From contig NZ_MQVY01000002.1 of the NCBI RefSeq assembly GCF_002954385.1, forward strand, positions 415,690 through 479,689: a stretch of 64,000 nt of DNA. Reading direction: 5' to 3'. This document shows, one piece after another, positions 19,570-29,684 of the stretch. The position numbers and the translations under genes are program-made. How positions within the stretch are numbered: position 1 is the first letter of the stretch; the number at the start of each line of letters is the position of its first letter. Under the pieces are notes generated by a model that was not told the DNA's origin, searched no databases, and saw only the letters and a list, made by a program, of their open reading frames with translations. This DNA comes from Tenacibaculum sp. SG-28 (GTDB lineage: Bacteria; Bacteroidota; Bacteroidia; Flavobacteriales; Flavobacteriaceae).

Positions 19570-19945
19570 TCTTCTGAAGTTCTTTTACAGCACCTTTCAT
19601 CGCACAAGTGGCATTAAAAGAGGCTCCTGGTTCTACCGATAGTTTACTGACGATGACGTCGCCGGAAATAGTTGCTGTAGATTTTACAGTTAGGGTGTTT
19701 GAAACTTGTAGATCGCCAGAAATTTTTCCTTCAATATCTGCATTCGCACAAGATGCCTTACCTTTTATTAGCCCTGATTCTCCGATGATTATTCTTCCTT
19801 TGGTAACAATATTACCATCTAAGGTGCCATCAATTCTAAAATCACCTTCCGAGATGATTTCACCTATAATTTTTGTGTTTTTACCGATTAGGTTTCTTTC
19901 AGATACAAACTTTTCGTTTGTTCTTTTGTTTTCTTTACTAAACAT
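19538..19945 (-). CDS. Bactofilin (polymer-forming cytoskeletal protein)
   Basis: A 135-residue bactofilin: disordered basic N terminus (~1-20), then a right-handed beta-helix of short repeats (IGEIISEGDFRIDGTLDGNI, KGRIIIGESGLIKGKAS, DIEGKISGDLQVS, ISGDVIVSKLSVEPGA, ~22-118) and a Lys/Glu tail. Bactofilins polymerise without nucleotide and scaffold cell-wall or shape functions. Placed between the gliding/secretion lipoprotein SprE and ATP synthase genes, a common flavobacterial order. Frame intact. Confidence 0.92.
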   Translation of the reverse strand: MFSKENKRTNEKFVSERNLIGKNTKIIGEIISEGDFRIDGTLDGNIVTKGRIIIGESGLIKGKASCANADIEGKISGDLQVSNTLTVKSTATISGDVIVSKLSVEPGASFNATCAMKGAVKELQKNEKQRAEKTA

Positions 19946-20016
19946 GTTAAAGGGGAAGTTAAATTAAAAAATTTTGAGTTTTAGTTATGGTTTTAGTTTT
20001 AGTTTTTAATGAAAAT

Positions 20017-22256
20017 TTACTTTTCTAACTGCTTTAAAAGCTCCTCGGCACGCGTTCCTTCTTCGGTGTTTTCATAAGTCGTGGCTACGTATTGAAGAGA
20101 TTCTTTATAATTCTCTCTGTTTTCGAGTTTTCCGATACATAAAGCCTTTAGAAGTGCCAATTTAGGAATTAAATTCGAATTTTATACCTCGAGGTTAGTT
20201 TATCTATGTTTTCGATAGCGTTTTCATATTTATCGAGCTTATATAAATAATACACTGCCTTGTAGGCTTTTACTACTTCGTCTTCTTCTGAAAGTACCGT
20301 TTCTATTTCTGTATTTGGGGATAGTAATACCTTTGCAAACTGCGAATCTGGATATTGATTCACTACGATATCCTTGTGGAATTTGGCTTTTTCAGTATCT
20401 CCTAACTGATCGTACAATTGGTGTAAATGATAATTTATGGCTAATTCTAAATCTTTATCCTTTCGAAGTTCTCTTACTCTTTCAAAGTTTGCAATTGCCA
20501 ACTCCGGATTTTTAAATTGCTCTTTATAAATTAGGCCTAGCTGGTATAAGGCATCATTTCGATTTTCTGTGAGCTTCGCTATGGCTTCAGGATTGGTTGG
20601 TATCGCAGTTAAATAAGTTGCTAATTCGTATCTCGGATTTTTATCGGATTCATTAGAATCAATAGTATTGTCTGTTGTTTTAACAACTCCAGTATCTGAA
20701 AATCTCCAATTATCTGCCAAGGGTCTGTTTCCCCATACACGCTCAAACTCTGCTTTTCCAAAGGAAACACTTTGGGTATTGTAAAAATACCATTTCCCTT
20801 TTTTAGAAGTGTTTCCAAAAGCCCCCATACTACTTCCGAAAGAGGACCCAAAATTTTGAGAATTGAGTAGTTGCTGTCTATTTTCTTCGTCTTGTTTTTG
20901 TATTTTTTTTATGTATTCCTGAAAGTAGGTAGTTCGCTCTGAATCCGACATGGCAACCAGCTTTAAAATACTGTCATTTGTAGCAACCAGTTCTTCGTAG
21001 GTTCTAAGCGTAGTTAGTCCTTTGTTTTTTCTTCGTATTCTTCGAATTCGCTTTTCTTGGTCAAATTCTTTAGAGGTAACCGACAGAACACTGTCGTAGT
21101 AAGATCCTGCTAGTACGTAATTTTGCTTATCAAAAGCCATGTTTCCTAACTGTTCGTAAGCATATGTTTTTTGATAATTGGTATTCACTTTAGCACGCAA
21201 GGACTTTTCAAAATATATCGCTGCATTGTCTACGTTATTTCTACCCAATTCTAAAACTCCTGCTTGGTAATACAAGGCATTTAAAAACTTTCGATTGTCG
21301 GTATTGCGTATTAACTTTTTGATGCGACTCAATACTAAGACAGATGCACTATCATTTTCGGTATTTTTAGCCAATTCAATATTGGCGCGTATGCGATATT
21401 TAAAAGGTGCCTTTTTCTGATCTGCAAGCTGCTTAAAAACCATACGAGCAGAGTCTTTTTTACCCTGTTCACTGTATATTTGTCCTAAAATAAATTGATT
21501 TCTTGCCGCTTGTTCTTTTTGCTTGAAAGTTCGCGAAGCCAAAGTTAAACTTTCAATTACTTTTTGAACTGAATCTGTTTTTTCATAGGCCATAGCTAGG
21601 GCTGTATATGCCTCTTCTCGTTGTAAATCTGTAAGTGATTTTTCGTTCTTATCCACTTCGAGAAGTAATTTTAAAGATTCGATAGCTAAATTTTCATTCT
21701 CGATTCGAATGTTCGCTTTTGCCCTCCAAATTTTAGTTTCATAGATAAGGTTTGCCTTTGGGTAATTGGCAATAATGTAATTAAAAGCCTCAATGGCCGG
21801 AATAAAACGTTGCGTGTAATATCTTGCCTTACCTAGAAGCAGATAAGCATCGTCTATCTGCTGGTTTTTTTCATACCCTTCAATATTCATGGAATGCATT
21901 TGAACTGCCTTTACAGCCTTTTCTTCTGCCCTATCAAAATTGGTAAGGTTTGCAGAAAGCTCCTCTTCCTCCTCATTTATATTCATTCCCACGCTAGGCT
22001 TCAAAACAGGGATGGCTATTTTCTTATCGTCAAAGGTTATGGGTTCGATAGGAAGTCTTTTCCAAAAGTTATCTTGGTGCTTATCTCTAATCTCTTGCAA
22101 CCCCATCTCATAAGCTTCTGTACCATTAAATAAAACATTATACTTCGTTGTTAAGGAATGGTAATTACGATTAATAAAGGTGTCTTTTTTAACACTACAT
22201 GATAAAATAAGTAGCGTGAAAAAACTGACTGTAAATACATTAGATACTTTTCCCAT
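20017..22256 (-). CDS. sprE: Gliding motility/type IX secretion TPR lipoprotein SprE (PorW), one frameshift near the 3' end
   Basis: Outer-membrane lipoprotein of about 746 residues needed for gliding and type IX secretion in Flavobacterium johnsoniae (PorW in Porphyromonas). Signal peptide with lipobox LILSC (Cys ~20), then the SprE-type block NRNYHSLTTKYNVLFNG, DNFWKRLPIE and many TPR units. As read, the frame stops at 20169 after TSRYKIRI. Adding one T in the T4 run at 20180-20183 continues with SNLIPKLALLKALCIGK and a last TPR ending LLKQLEK at 20017-20019. I prefer start ATG 22256 because the signal peptide then begins MGKVSNVF; an ATG at 22274 is also in frame. Confidence 0.82.
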
Positions 22257-22343
22257 AAAAAACGCATTTAGCATACAACAATTATTCCTCTAACTTATTG
22301 TATGTAAATGCGTAAAAATACTAATAATATGGTAATAATTTTG

Positions 22344-23039
22344 TTAGGCTGAGAAATAGACTTCTAATTCTTCTAGTGTTTCCACAGAGGTTTGTATGTC
22401 TTTTTCAATAGTTCCTTTTTCCAGAACGACGATTCTTTGACATACATCTGTCACATGGCTCAAATCATGGCTAGAAATTAAAACAGTAATATTCTCATTT
22501 TCTGTCAATATTTTAATAATTGATTTTAACCGTATTTGGGTAGTTGGATCTAAATTTGCAAAAGGTTCGTCTAAAACAACAACCTCAGGGTTTCCCATCA
22601 TCGCAGCAACTATACCTACTTTTTTCTGGTTCCCCTTACTTAAATCTCTTAGGTATTTCTTTTTTCCTAGTATTTCACCATTGAAAAATTCTTCAAATTG
22701 CGCCAAAAATCGAGAAACATCTGCCTTATTCATATTTCGCAAATCACCAATAAATTCAAAATATTCACTAGGTGTTAAATAGCCTATTAAAAAGCTTTCG
22801 TCTATAAAAGACCCTGTGAAATTTTTCCACTCTTCGCTACTATGAACTGGTATACCGTTGCTAGTAACTATGCCTGTCGTTGGCCGAATTAAATCCAAAA
22901 GGATGTTAAATAGGGTTGTTTTACCAGCTCCATTATTCCCAACTAAACCGAAAGATTGCCCTTTTGGTATTACTAATTTTTCTACTTCTAATACTTGTGT
23001 TACTCCGTATTTTTTTGTGATATTATTTATTGTAATCAT
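22344..23039 (-). CDS. ABC transporter ATP-binding protein
   Basis: Cytosolic ATPase subunit of 231 residues. Walker A is GNNGAGKTTL (~34-43), the signature is LSKGNQKKV (a variant of LSGGQ), and Walker B is VVVLDEPFANLD, followed by the H-loop SSHDLSH. The type resembles ABC-2 exporters. It follows a polytopic membrane gene by 24 bases and has its own -7 box inside that gap. The start is ATG 23039 (MITINNITKKYG); the TTG further upstream overlaps the -7 box and would not be in the message. Confidence 0.9.
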   Translation of the reverse strand: MITINNITKKYGVTQVLEVEKLVIPKGQSFGLVGNNGAGKTTLFNILLDLIRPTTGIVTSNGIPVHSSEEWKNFTGSFIDESFLIGYLTPSEYFEFIGDLRNMNKADVSRFLAQFEEFFNGEILGKKKYLRDLSKGNQKKVGIVAAMMGNPEVVVLDEPFANLDPTTQIRLKSIIKILTENENITVLISSHDLSHVTDVCQRIVVLEKGTIEKDIQTSVETLEELEVYFSA

Positions 23040-23045
23040 AGTTTG

Positions 23046-23053
23046 CAAATTTA
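23046..23053 (-). promoter_or_regulatory. -7 box (TAAATTTG) ahead of the ABC ATPase gene, leaderless geometry
   Basis: Exact TAnnTTTG on the minus strand, ending six bases before the ATG, overlapping the gap after the DUF5687 gene. The ATPase could therefore be made without its membrane partner. Confidence 0.4.
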
Positions 23054-23063
23054 AAATGTGAAA

Positions 23064-24533
23064 TTAAGATGTTTGATTGAAAGCGTTAATTGCTGCGTAT
23101 TTATCTTTCTTGTATTTCTTTTCTATTACTCCCATAAAAAAGTTTTTAAAAACAATACAAAGTATTCCCGCCACTGCAATAGCAGTTAATCCTGCGTGGA
23201 AACCAATGAATTTATTGAATAGCCAAAATAGCAACATTGGAAGCCCCATAACAGGAATGATAATCAAAAATTGCGTAGCACTGGTTCCTTGGGTGTTTCC
23301 AAAACCACTTTTGTTTAATTCGACTCTTTTTCTGTTAAAAGAACCTGCATAAAGTAGAAAAAGAGAATTAAATCCAATATTGAAAATTGCACCAACAGTA
23401 ATCAGTAAAAATTTATCTAATCCATAAAATATATAAGGGATACTCAAGAGATACAAGCAGAATGTCATCACCACCATTAAGTACAATTTACTTTCTAAAT
23501 ATTTTCGATATTTAATATTTTGACTCATCAACATCGCATAATATTCACTGTCCCATGCAGGTATAAATTGGCCATAATTAATGGTAAATCCACCGGTGAT
23601 AAATAATGCTGCAAATACTAAAAAAGCAGGCATTTTTTCCTCATAAACAGGATTTCCAAAGAATATAATACCATAAAATAAAAACAAAAACGACATAAAA
23701 AAGACAGTCTTTGTTCGTTTATTTCTCCAAATTTGACGAATATCATTTTTGATGAAAGGCGCAACTTCACCAAAATTCTCTACCCAAGACAGGTTTAATG
23801 ATTTTGCTTCCTCTGTTTTACCTGTTATAGCGTCGTCTAGGTATACTTTAGCTCGTAAGTTTTTAAAATTAAGATAGTATAAAATCAGAACTACGGGAAG
23901 CATTAAAAAACTTAATAAAGGAGTTTCATATACACCTTGAAATATACCTCCAAAGAAAGCTTCTAGTTCTAAAAATCCGTATTTGTAGGCAACAAAAAGA
24001 AATCCTATGACGGTTAAAAGTATGCCCAAAGCCACATTGGATTTATTGATCAAAAAATTTAAAAAGTTGCAAGAAAGGATACAAAGTACCATAAAAAATA
24101 ACCACCCCAAAACACCCAAAACTTGGTAACCTTGGGAAATTAGAACTACAGCAAAAGGCACAAAGAAAAAAAGACTCAACACATTAAAAATCGAAAAGAT
24201 GGATTTCCTTAATAAATAGTGGGTTAAGGTATTTTTCTTTATTGGAAGTAGTAACAGAGGTTTAATATTCATTACGGGAAGTTTCTGCATTAAATAACGA
24301 ACAATAAGGTCTACTAAAAACGCAAAAATTAACAGCTGATTTACAAATACCAGTGGGTCTACATTGGGCATTTTATCTTTAATGATAAAAAAAGAACCTG
24401 CACCAATGGCCAAAAAAGAAAGTACAAAATATAGGGCAAAAAAGGTCATTATTATTTTAAGCGCTATACTTTTACCAAAATTTGCAGAACGAAAAAACTG
24501 TTTCCATTCTAAATTTAAAAAGTGTGATATCAT
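23064..24533 (-). CDS. DUF5687 membrane protein, likely ABC exporter permease
   Basis: A 489-residue polytopic membrane protein with about twelve hydrophobic segments and a cytosolic stretch around residues 235-265. The N terminus MISHFLNLEWKQFFRS and KLPVMNIKPLLLLPIKK fit the DUF5687 family of Bacteroidota, which is routinely encoded with the ATPase gene that follows here. Together they form a complete ABC-2-type exporter (permease plus ATPase); the substrate is unknown. The start at ATG 24533 gives the family N terminus. It begins a new transcription unit after the DUF4837 terminator. Confidence 0.82.
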   Translation of the reverse strand: MISHFLNLEWKQFFRSANFGKSIALKIIMTFFALYFVLSFLAIGAGSFFIIKDKMPNVDPLVFVNQLLIFAFLVDLIVRYLMQKLPVMNIKPLLLLPIKKNTLTHYLLRKSIFSIFNVLSLFFFVPFAVVLISQGYQVLGVLGWLFFMVLCILSCNFLNFLINKSNVALGILLTVIGFLFVAYKYGFLELEAFFGGIFQGVYETPLLSFLMLPVVLILYYLNFKNLRAKVYLDDAITGKTEEAKSLNLSWVENFGEVAPFIKNDIRQIWRNKRTKTVFFMSFLFLFYGIIFFGNPVYEEKMPAFLVFAALFITGGFTINYGQFIPAWDSEYYAMLMSQNIKYRKYLESKLYLMVVMTFCLYLLSIPYIFYGLDKFLLITVGAIFNIGFNSLFLLYAGSFNRKRVELNKSGFGNTQGTSATQFLIIIPVMGLPMLLFWLFNKFIGFHAGLTAIAVAGILCIVFKNFFMGVIEKKYKKDKYAAINAFNQTS

Positions 24534-24629
24534 AGAGTTTGCATTAGTTTGTCTTATAAGTAGCACAAAGAGGTGTGTTGTTACAACCTTACCGCAAAAT
24601 TTTTAACGCCATTTGCATCTAGGTTAAAT

Positions 24630-24656
24630 AAAAAAACACCGTGAAAGACACGGTGT
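24630..24656 (-). terminator. Intrinsic terminator after the DUF4837 gene
   Basis: An 8-bp stem (ACACCGTG 24636-24643 with CACGGTGT 24649-24656), five-base loop, followed on the minus strand by seven T. It closes the long ricT-to-DUF4837 gene run. Confidence 0.85.
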
Positions 24657-24682
24657 ATATGGTTTGCATAGAATAGGAGTAG

Positions 24683-25671
24683 CTATTTTATCTTCATCGA
24701 TTTACCGATAGCCTCTAATTCAAATATAAAATCTCGTTTGCTAACTGAGGGCGCGTAAGTAAAACCCTCGAAAACAATTAACCGATTATTTTCTTTATCT
24801 ACAATGGTATAATTTATAAAAGGACCAGCCATAAAATCATTTTTAACCTCCCATTTTCCTCTGGTTTCATAGGCTTTCTTTCCATCAATAGTAGTATTAA
24901 TAGTAAAAGGGGTATAGGCTTGTTCTGTAATCATGTACATCCCTTCTTTACTGCCGGGTATGTATTTCTTTCCGATGGAATCTCTCGTGTCTGCGATACT
25001 ATTTACAATATCCTCTTTTCCCTCCAAAGGAACACTGTATACCAATATATTATTAGTCCCATCTCCTTTTGCTATCCCGCTTTTTAAGTGCTGACGCAAC
25101 CATAAAAAATCACCGGTATCATCTACCAAATTAAAACGTTTCGGAATATCTAAAGAAACTCCTAAGTTAGTTAGTGTCTTAAAAGAACTATCTTCTATCC
25201 TTCTTTTCGAAAAATATTCTGAATAAATTTTATGTCTTCCTCCTGAAATGTAGTAATTATCTCTTCTCCTTTATCTTGTAATAAACGTTTAACGCTCGCC
25301 TTATCTTTAGCATTGGCGTACACTATAATTTGCGGCATCGCATACTTGTTTCTCTCTACGGAAATACCTTCTTCATTACTTCCTATGTTAATCACTAGAA
25401 CAGCTTTTCCATGACGCATAAAACCTTCAAATCCAACAGGATCTACTTGTGTTACGGATAAAATTGTTTCTGGTTGCGGAAGTCCTATTTGATGCTGTCC
25501 AAAGAGAGATCGCAATGCGTCTCCAATTTCTCCCTCCCAATCTGTACCTTTAGTAACTACTAAAATTCTATTCGTATTTCCTGAAGATTTTGGAACTGTA
25601 TATCCACTGCCGCTTTGGTTACAAGCTGTAAACACCAAAAAAGCAAAGAAAAGTGCAACTATATTTTTCAT
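24683..25671 (-). CDS. DUF4837 lipoprotein, one frameshift
   Basis: A lipoprotein of about 329 residues: signal peptide with lipobox VFTAC (Cys ~17) and the DUF4837 features (RILVVTKGTDWEGEIGDALR, then DDTGDFLWLRQH, KYIPGSKEGMYMITEQ, YETRGKWEVKNDFMAGPF). As read the first part stops at 25195 after NIFRKEG. One extra T in the T4 run at 25204-25207 gives FRKRRIEDSSFKTLTNLG and joins the C-terminal half. The family has no known role; it is found beside mltD-type transglycosylase genes in Flavobacteriaceae, so a cell-envelope function is inferred. Confidence 0.8.
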
Positions 25672-25728
25672 AAACTAAATTTACTTTTTTAAATAAACAT
25701 TCAAAAAAAACCGAATAAAACTTCCAAT

Positions 25729-27255
25729 TTAACCTTTATAGATTTTAAGTTTCATTCCTGGTTTGAGACTTTTAACACTCCAAATATTGTTCCATTTTTT
25801 AATTTCATCTACAGAAACTTTTGGATATTTTTGGGCAATTGTCCAAAGCGAATCACCTTTCTTCACCAAATACATAACATATGCCCCTTTGGGAGTGGTG
25901 TTCTTACTTTTTGCAACCGGCTTCGAACTTGTAATTTTTCTCGGATAGATACTCAATCGCTGTCCTATTTTAAGATTATTAGAACGCAATCGATTCCATC
26001 GTTTAATATCACTTACTCTTACTCCAAACTTTTCTGCTATTTTCCCTAAGTAATCCCCACTTCGAACTTTATATCGAATTCTTTTGTCCATCTCAAAATA
26101 CTTAGGTAAGGGCTTTTCTCTTTTCTCAGCATCACTCTTTGCCAAGGCATACAAAGTAGCTTCTTTATCTAAAAAATCAATAGCGTTAACTTTAGGAATA
26201 CGTATGGCATAATTTTTATCCTTTACAAAGGGAATGATATCTAATTTATAAGCTGGATTCAAAAAAGTAAGCAACGCATTATCTAAGCCTGTTACTTCGG
26301 TGATCTGATCAAAGCTAACGGTATGCTTAACTCGTATCGTATCCGTTTCAAAATGATAAATTTTAGTTGGCTCAGGGTATAGGCCGTGTTCGTCTGCATA
26401 AGCAAACAAATACATGGTTGCATAAAATGCAGGAACATATCCCGCAGTTTCTCGTGGTAAAAAAGGGCGAATATTCCAATAATTTCTGTATCCTCCGGAT
26501 CTTTTTATCGCCTTAGTTACATTTCCAGGACCAGAGTTATACGCTGCCAAAGCCAAATCCCAATCTCCAAAAATTCGATACAACTGACTCAAATATTTAC
26601 AAGCTGCGATAGTAGCTTTAACCGGATCTCTTCGTTCGTCAACATAGGAACTAACCTTAAGATCAAACTGAATTCCTGTTCCATACATAAACTGCCACAA
26701 ACCAGTTGCTCCGACATAAGACCTAGCATCCGGACGAAGTGCAGATTCTACAATCGCCAAATACTTCATTTCTAGCGGTATGTCATACTGGTCTAGGTAT
26801 TGTTCAAACATCGGAAAATAGTACTTTGCTCTTGCCATAAGAGCAGGAAAGTATTTTCTTCGCTTTTTTAGATAACTGTGAATGACCTTTTCTAAGGCAG
26901 GATTGAATGCCAAATGAAATGGAGTGTTTTCTTCAAGAGTAGCCAAACGTTCTTTCAATAACGCTGTTGATAAAATCGTACTTTCTATAGGAAGCAAATC
27001 TTTATCATCAATTACATATTGAATGGTATCAAATAAAGAGGAATTAAATCGGTCTTCTATCAAAAGACTATCCATCAATTGCAAATCTTTAGTAGTGAAT
27101 AAAGAATCCGGAACTTTTTGAAATAAAGAATCTTTAGGTACGAGCGGAACTTCTAAAGTATTAGGAAGACTGTCTTTTCCAATTTCCTGGATTTGCTTAG
27201 TTTCTTGTGCTACTACTATAGCAGGTAGTAAAATTAATAAAAGAAAATATCTCAT
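25729..27255 (-). CDS. mltD: Membrane-bound lytic murein transglycosylase D-like, two LysM domains
   Basis: Periplasmic peptidoglycan-cleaving enzyme, 508 residues. A signal peptide (~1-17, ending VVAQ) is followed by a Ser/Leu/Asp-rich linker and then an SLT lysozyme-like domain (~145-270) with the catalytic Glu in LAIVESALRP and the signatures GATGLWQFM and AYNSGPGNV. Two C-terminal LysM modules follow (~393-445, YKVRSGDYLGKIAEKFGVRV; ~460-508, YLVKKGDSLWTIAQKYPKVS) that bind glycan. The start is at ATG 27255 (MRYFLLL). It lies in the same strand run as PBP1A, giving a synthesis-plus-remodelling pairing. Confidence 0.92.
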   Translation of the reverse strand: MRYFLLLILLPAIVVAQETKQIQEIGKDSLPNTLEVPLVPKDSLFQKVPDSLFTTKDLQLMDSLLIEDRFNSSLFDTIQYVIDDKDLLPIESTILSTALLKERLATLEENTPFHLAFNPALEKVIHSYLKKRRKYFPALMARAKYYFPMFEQYLDQYDIPLEMKYLAIVESALRPDARSYVGATGLWQFMYGTGIQFDLKVSSYVDERRDPVKATIAACKYLSQLYRIFGDWDLALAAYNSGPGNVTKAIKRSGGYRNYWNIRPFLPRETAGYVPAFYATMYLFAYADEHGLYPEPTKIYHFETDTIRVKHTVSFDQITEVTGLDNALLTFLNPAYKLDIIPFVKDKNYAIRIPKVNAIDFLDKEATLYALAKSDAEKREKPLPKYFEMDKRIRYKVRSGDYLGKIAEKFGVRVSDIKRWNRLRSNNLKIGQRLSIYPRKITSSKPVAKSKNTTPKGAYVMYLVKKGDSLWTIAQKYPKVSVDEIKKWNNIWSVKSLKPGMKLKIYKG

Positions 27256-27318
27256 AGTGTATATGCAAAAAGCCACAAAATTAGGAGATTTTGAAATAAC
27301 CTCGGTACTAAATTTTTG

Positions 27319-28080
27319 TTAAACGTTTAATTCTAAGACAATTGGACAATGATCAGAATGCTTTGCCTCTGGTAAAATATATGCCCGACTTATAGCATTC
27401 GATAGCGAATCGGCAACCATACAATAATCGATTCTCCAGCCTTTGTTGTTCGCTCTTGCGTTGGCTCTGTAACTCCACCAACTATAATGCCCTGGTTCTT
27501 TGTTAAGGTGTCGAAAACTATCTACAAAACCACTAGCTATAAACCCTCCAATCCATGCGCGTTCTTCGGGTAAAAATCCCGAAACTCCTTTCATTTTAGG
27601 GTTGTGAATATCTATCTCCTGATGACAGATGTTGTAATCTCCACAGACCACCAAATTGGGAATTTCTTTTTTTAGTGCAGAAATGTAGGCTTGAAATTCA
27701 TCCATATAATTGAATTTAAAGTCTAGTCTAGCACTATTCGTTCCTGATGGTAAGTACAAACTCATAATAGAAACATCTTCGTAATCGATACGAATATTTC
27801 TTCCTTCAAAATCCATACTTTCAATGCCGGTACCATAGGCTACGTGTTTCGGTTCCTTTTTGCAGAATATCGCCACTCCAGAATATCCTTTTTTTTGTGC
27901 TGAAAACCAATATTGATATGGATAACCCGCAGCAACAATATCTGTACTATCTACTTGGTCTTTTTGTGCTTTTGTCTCCTGAATACAAATGACATCCGGA
28001 CTAGCATGCTGCAACCAATCTAGAAACCCTTTTTTGATTGCAGCTCGTATTCCGTTTACATTATACGATATAATTTTCAT
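27319..28080 (-). CDS. xth: Exodeoxyribonuclease III
   Basis: AP endonuclease and 3'-5' exonuclease of base-excision repair, 253 residues. EEP-fold motifs in order: SYNVNGIRAA (5-14), CIQETKAQ (catalytic Glu, ~35), GDYNICHQEID (~150), WRIDYCMV (~220) and SDHCPIVLEL (catalytic His, ~243). It follows a small membrane-protein gene by 10 bases and precedes mltD by 63, so it probably shares a message with the upstream genes. No unusual features. Confidence 0.95.
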   Translation of the reverse strand: MKIISYNVNGIRAAIKKGFLDWLQHASPDVICIQETKAQKDQVDSTDIVAAGYPYQYWFSAQKKGYSGVAIFCKKEPKHVAYGTGIESMDFEGRNIRIDYEDVSIMSLYLPSGTNSARLDFKFNYMDEFQAYISALKKEIPNLVVCGDYNICHQEIDIHNPKMKGVSGFLPEERAWIGGFIASGFVDSFRHLNKEPGHYSWWSYRANARANNKGWRIDYCMVADSLSNAISRAYILPEAKHSDHCPIVLELNV

Positions 28081-28090
28081 TACTATAAAT

Positions 28091-28306
28091 TTACTGGCTT
28101 TTTAAGAAATACCCAATACAATTGTACCTTTCCCCTTCTTTTGTTTGTACAATTTTCTTTCTAGGCGCTAAAAAATAAGCGAACCCTATCGCTAAGGCAA
28201 ATCGTAGCCACGTAAGCTCCAAGTGAAATCCTTTATCTAAAATTAACAAAAATAAAACGATAAGTAGCGGATATATTACCCTGTGATATTTGCGTAAATA
28301 CTTCAT
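28091..28306 (-). CDS. Small membrane protein, 71 aa
   Basis: Short protein with two hydrophobic helices (~9-26 and ~33-47) and a charged C-terminal tail (RKKIVQTKEGERYN). No family recognised. Its start codon directly abuts the scoB stop and its end is 10 bases from xth, which argues for a real, co-translated gene. No Cys pair, signal peptide or catalytic motif is visible. Confidence 0.6.
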   Translation of the reverse strand: MKYLRKYHRVIYPLLIVLFLLILDKGFHLELTWLRFALAIGFAYFLAPRKKIVQTKEGERYNCIGYFLKSQ

Positions 28307-28963
28307 TTATAAAATCATTTCCGGAATATCTCCTTCCACAACAAGAGTGCCTTCTGTTGCCTCCTGGATTTCAGCTACAGATACCCCAGGAGCACGTTCT
28401 AGTAGATGAAACGTATTGTCTTTAATTTCTAAAACTGCTAAATTGGTAACAATTTTAGTAACACAGCCAACTCCAGTTAAAGGTAGAGAACAGGCTTTAA
28501 GAAGTTTAGATTCTCCTTTTTTGTTCGTGTGCATCATGGCAACTATAATGTTATCTGCGCTGGCCACTAAATCCATGGCTCCACCCATTCCTTTGACCAT
28601 TTTACCAGGGATTTTCCAATTGGCAATATCTCCGTTTTCGGCCACTTCCATGGCACCCAAAATCGTTAGGTGTACGTGTTTCCCTCGAATCATAGAAAAA
28701 CTAGTCGCCGAGTCAAAGAAACTAGCACCCGGAAGGGTGGTAATAGTTTGTTTCCCGGCATTTATAACGTCTGCATCTTCTTCTCCTTCGAAGGGAAATG
28801 GCCCCATTCCTAGCACACCGTTTTCACTTTGAAATTCCACCTCAATATCCTCTCTAACAAAGTTTGCAACAAGAGTAGGTATTCCTATTCCTAAATTTAC
28901 ATAATATCCATTTTTTACTTCTTTCGCAATGCGTTTTGCGATTCCATTTTTATCTAATGCCAT
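28307..28963 (-). CDS. scoB: 3-oxoacid CoA-transferase subunit B
   Basis: Small subunit of succinyl-CoA:3-ketoacid CoA-transferase, which activates acetoacetate using succinyl-CoA. Its 218 residues include YYVNLGIGIPTLVANF (~20) and the catalytic Glu in SENGVLGMGPFP (~46-57), plus GGAMDLV (~128) and TDxAV-like positions near the end. It follows scoA by 2 bases. The two subunits form the heterotetramer; acyl substrate preference cannot be read from the sequence. Confidence 0.93.
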   Translation of the reverse strand: MALDKNGIAKRIAKEVKNGYYVNLGIGIPTLVANFVREDIEVEFQSENGVLGMGPFPFEGEEDADVINAGKQTITTLPGASFFDSATSFSMIRGKHVHLTILGAMEVAENGDIANWKIPGKMVKGMGGAMDLVASADNIIVAMMHTNKKGESKLLKACSLPLTGVGCVTKIVTNLAVLEIKDNTFHLLERAPGVSVAEIQEATEGTLVVEGDIPEMIL

Positions 28964-28965
28964 GC

Positions 28966-29667
28966 CTAATTTTTTTGTCTTACCGTACGTTGTTCAATTC
29001 TTTTCTCGTAGTTTTCACCCTGAAAAATACGTTGTACAAAAATTCCCGGAATATGAATTTGATTGGGATCTAATTCTCCAACCGGAACCAATTCTTCTAC
29101 CTCCGCTACCGTTATGGTTGCAGCACCACACATATTTGGATTGAAATTTCTGGAAGTTCCTTTAAATACAAGGTTTCCAGCGGCATCCCCTTTCCATGCT
29201 TTTACAAAGGCATACGCTGCTTTAAAGGCAGGCTCTAAAACATACATCTTTCCATCAAATTCACGGGTTTCCTTTCCTTCTGCTACTTCCGTTCCGTATC
29301 CGGCTGGGGTATAAAAGGCTGGAAAACCAGCTTGTGCAGCTCTACATTTTTCAGCAAGAGTTCCCTGTGGTGTTAGTTCCACTTCCAACTCACCAGATAA
29401 CATTTGTCTTTCAAACTCATCATTTTCTCCCACGTAAGAGGAAATCATTTTTTTTACTTGACGGTTTTGTAGTAATAGGCCTAAACCAAAATCGTCTACC
29501 CCTGCATTATTAGAAATACAAGTAACCTCTTTTACACCAATTCGAACAAGTTCTGTGATTGCATTTTCAGGAATTCCACATAATCCAAATCCACCAAGCA
29601 TAAGTGTCATTCCGTCTTTAACACCAGCAACAGCTTCTTGTACGTTGTTTACTTTTTTGTTAATCAT
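28966..29667 (-). CDS. scoA: 3-oxoacid CoA-transferase subunit A
   Basis: Large-lobe subunit of the same CoA-transferase, 233 residues. Diagnostic blocks are [16 protein letters not shown] (~22-37), [14 protein letters not shown] (~57) and the [20 protein letters not shown] stretch (~104). It follows the PBP1A gene by 17 bases on the same strand, a neighbour with no metabolic connection, so the link is transcriptional only. Frame and length are normal. Confidence 0.93.
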   Translation of the reverse strand: MINKKVNNVQEAVAGVKDGMTLMLGGFGLCGIPENAITELVRIGVKEVTCISNNAGVDDFGLGLLLQNRQVKKMISSYVGENDEFERQMLSGELEVELTPQGTLAEKCRAAQAGFPAFYTPAGYGTEVAEGKETREFDGKMYVLEPAFKAAYAFVKAWKGDAAGNLVFKGTSRNFNPNMCGAATITVAEVEELVPVGELDPNQIHIPGIFVQRIFQGENYEKRIEQRTVRQKN

Positions 29668-29684
29668 ATTGTTGTTTGTTACTG

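Noticed and set aside
19981..20012. Short direct repeats of a GTTTTAGTT-like unit after the bactofilin gene's 5' end
   Set aside because: Only three or four imperfect copies in AT-rich spacer; no more than expected from composition.
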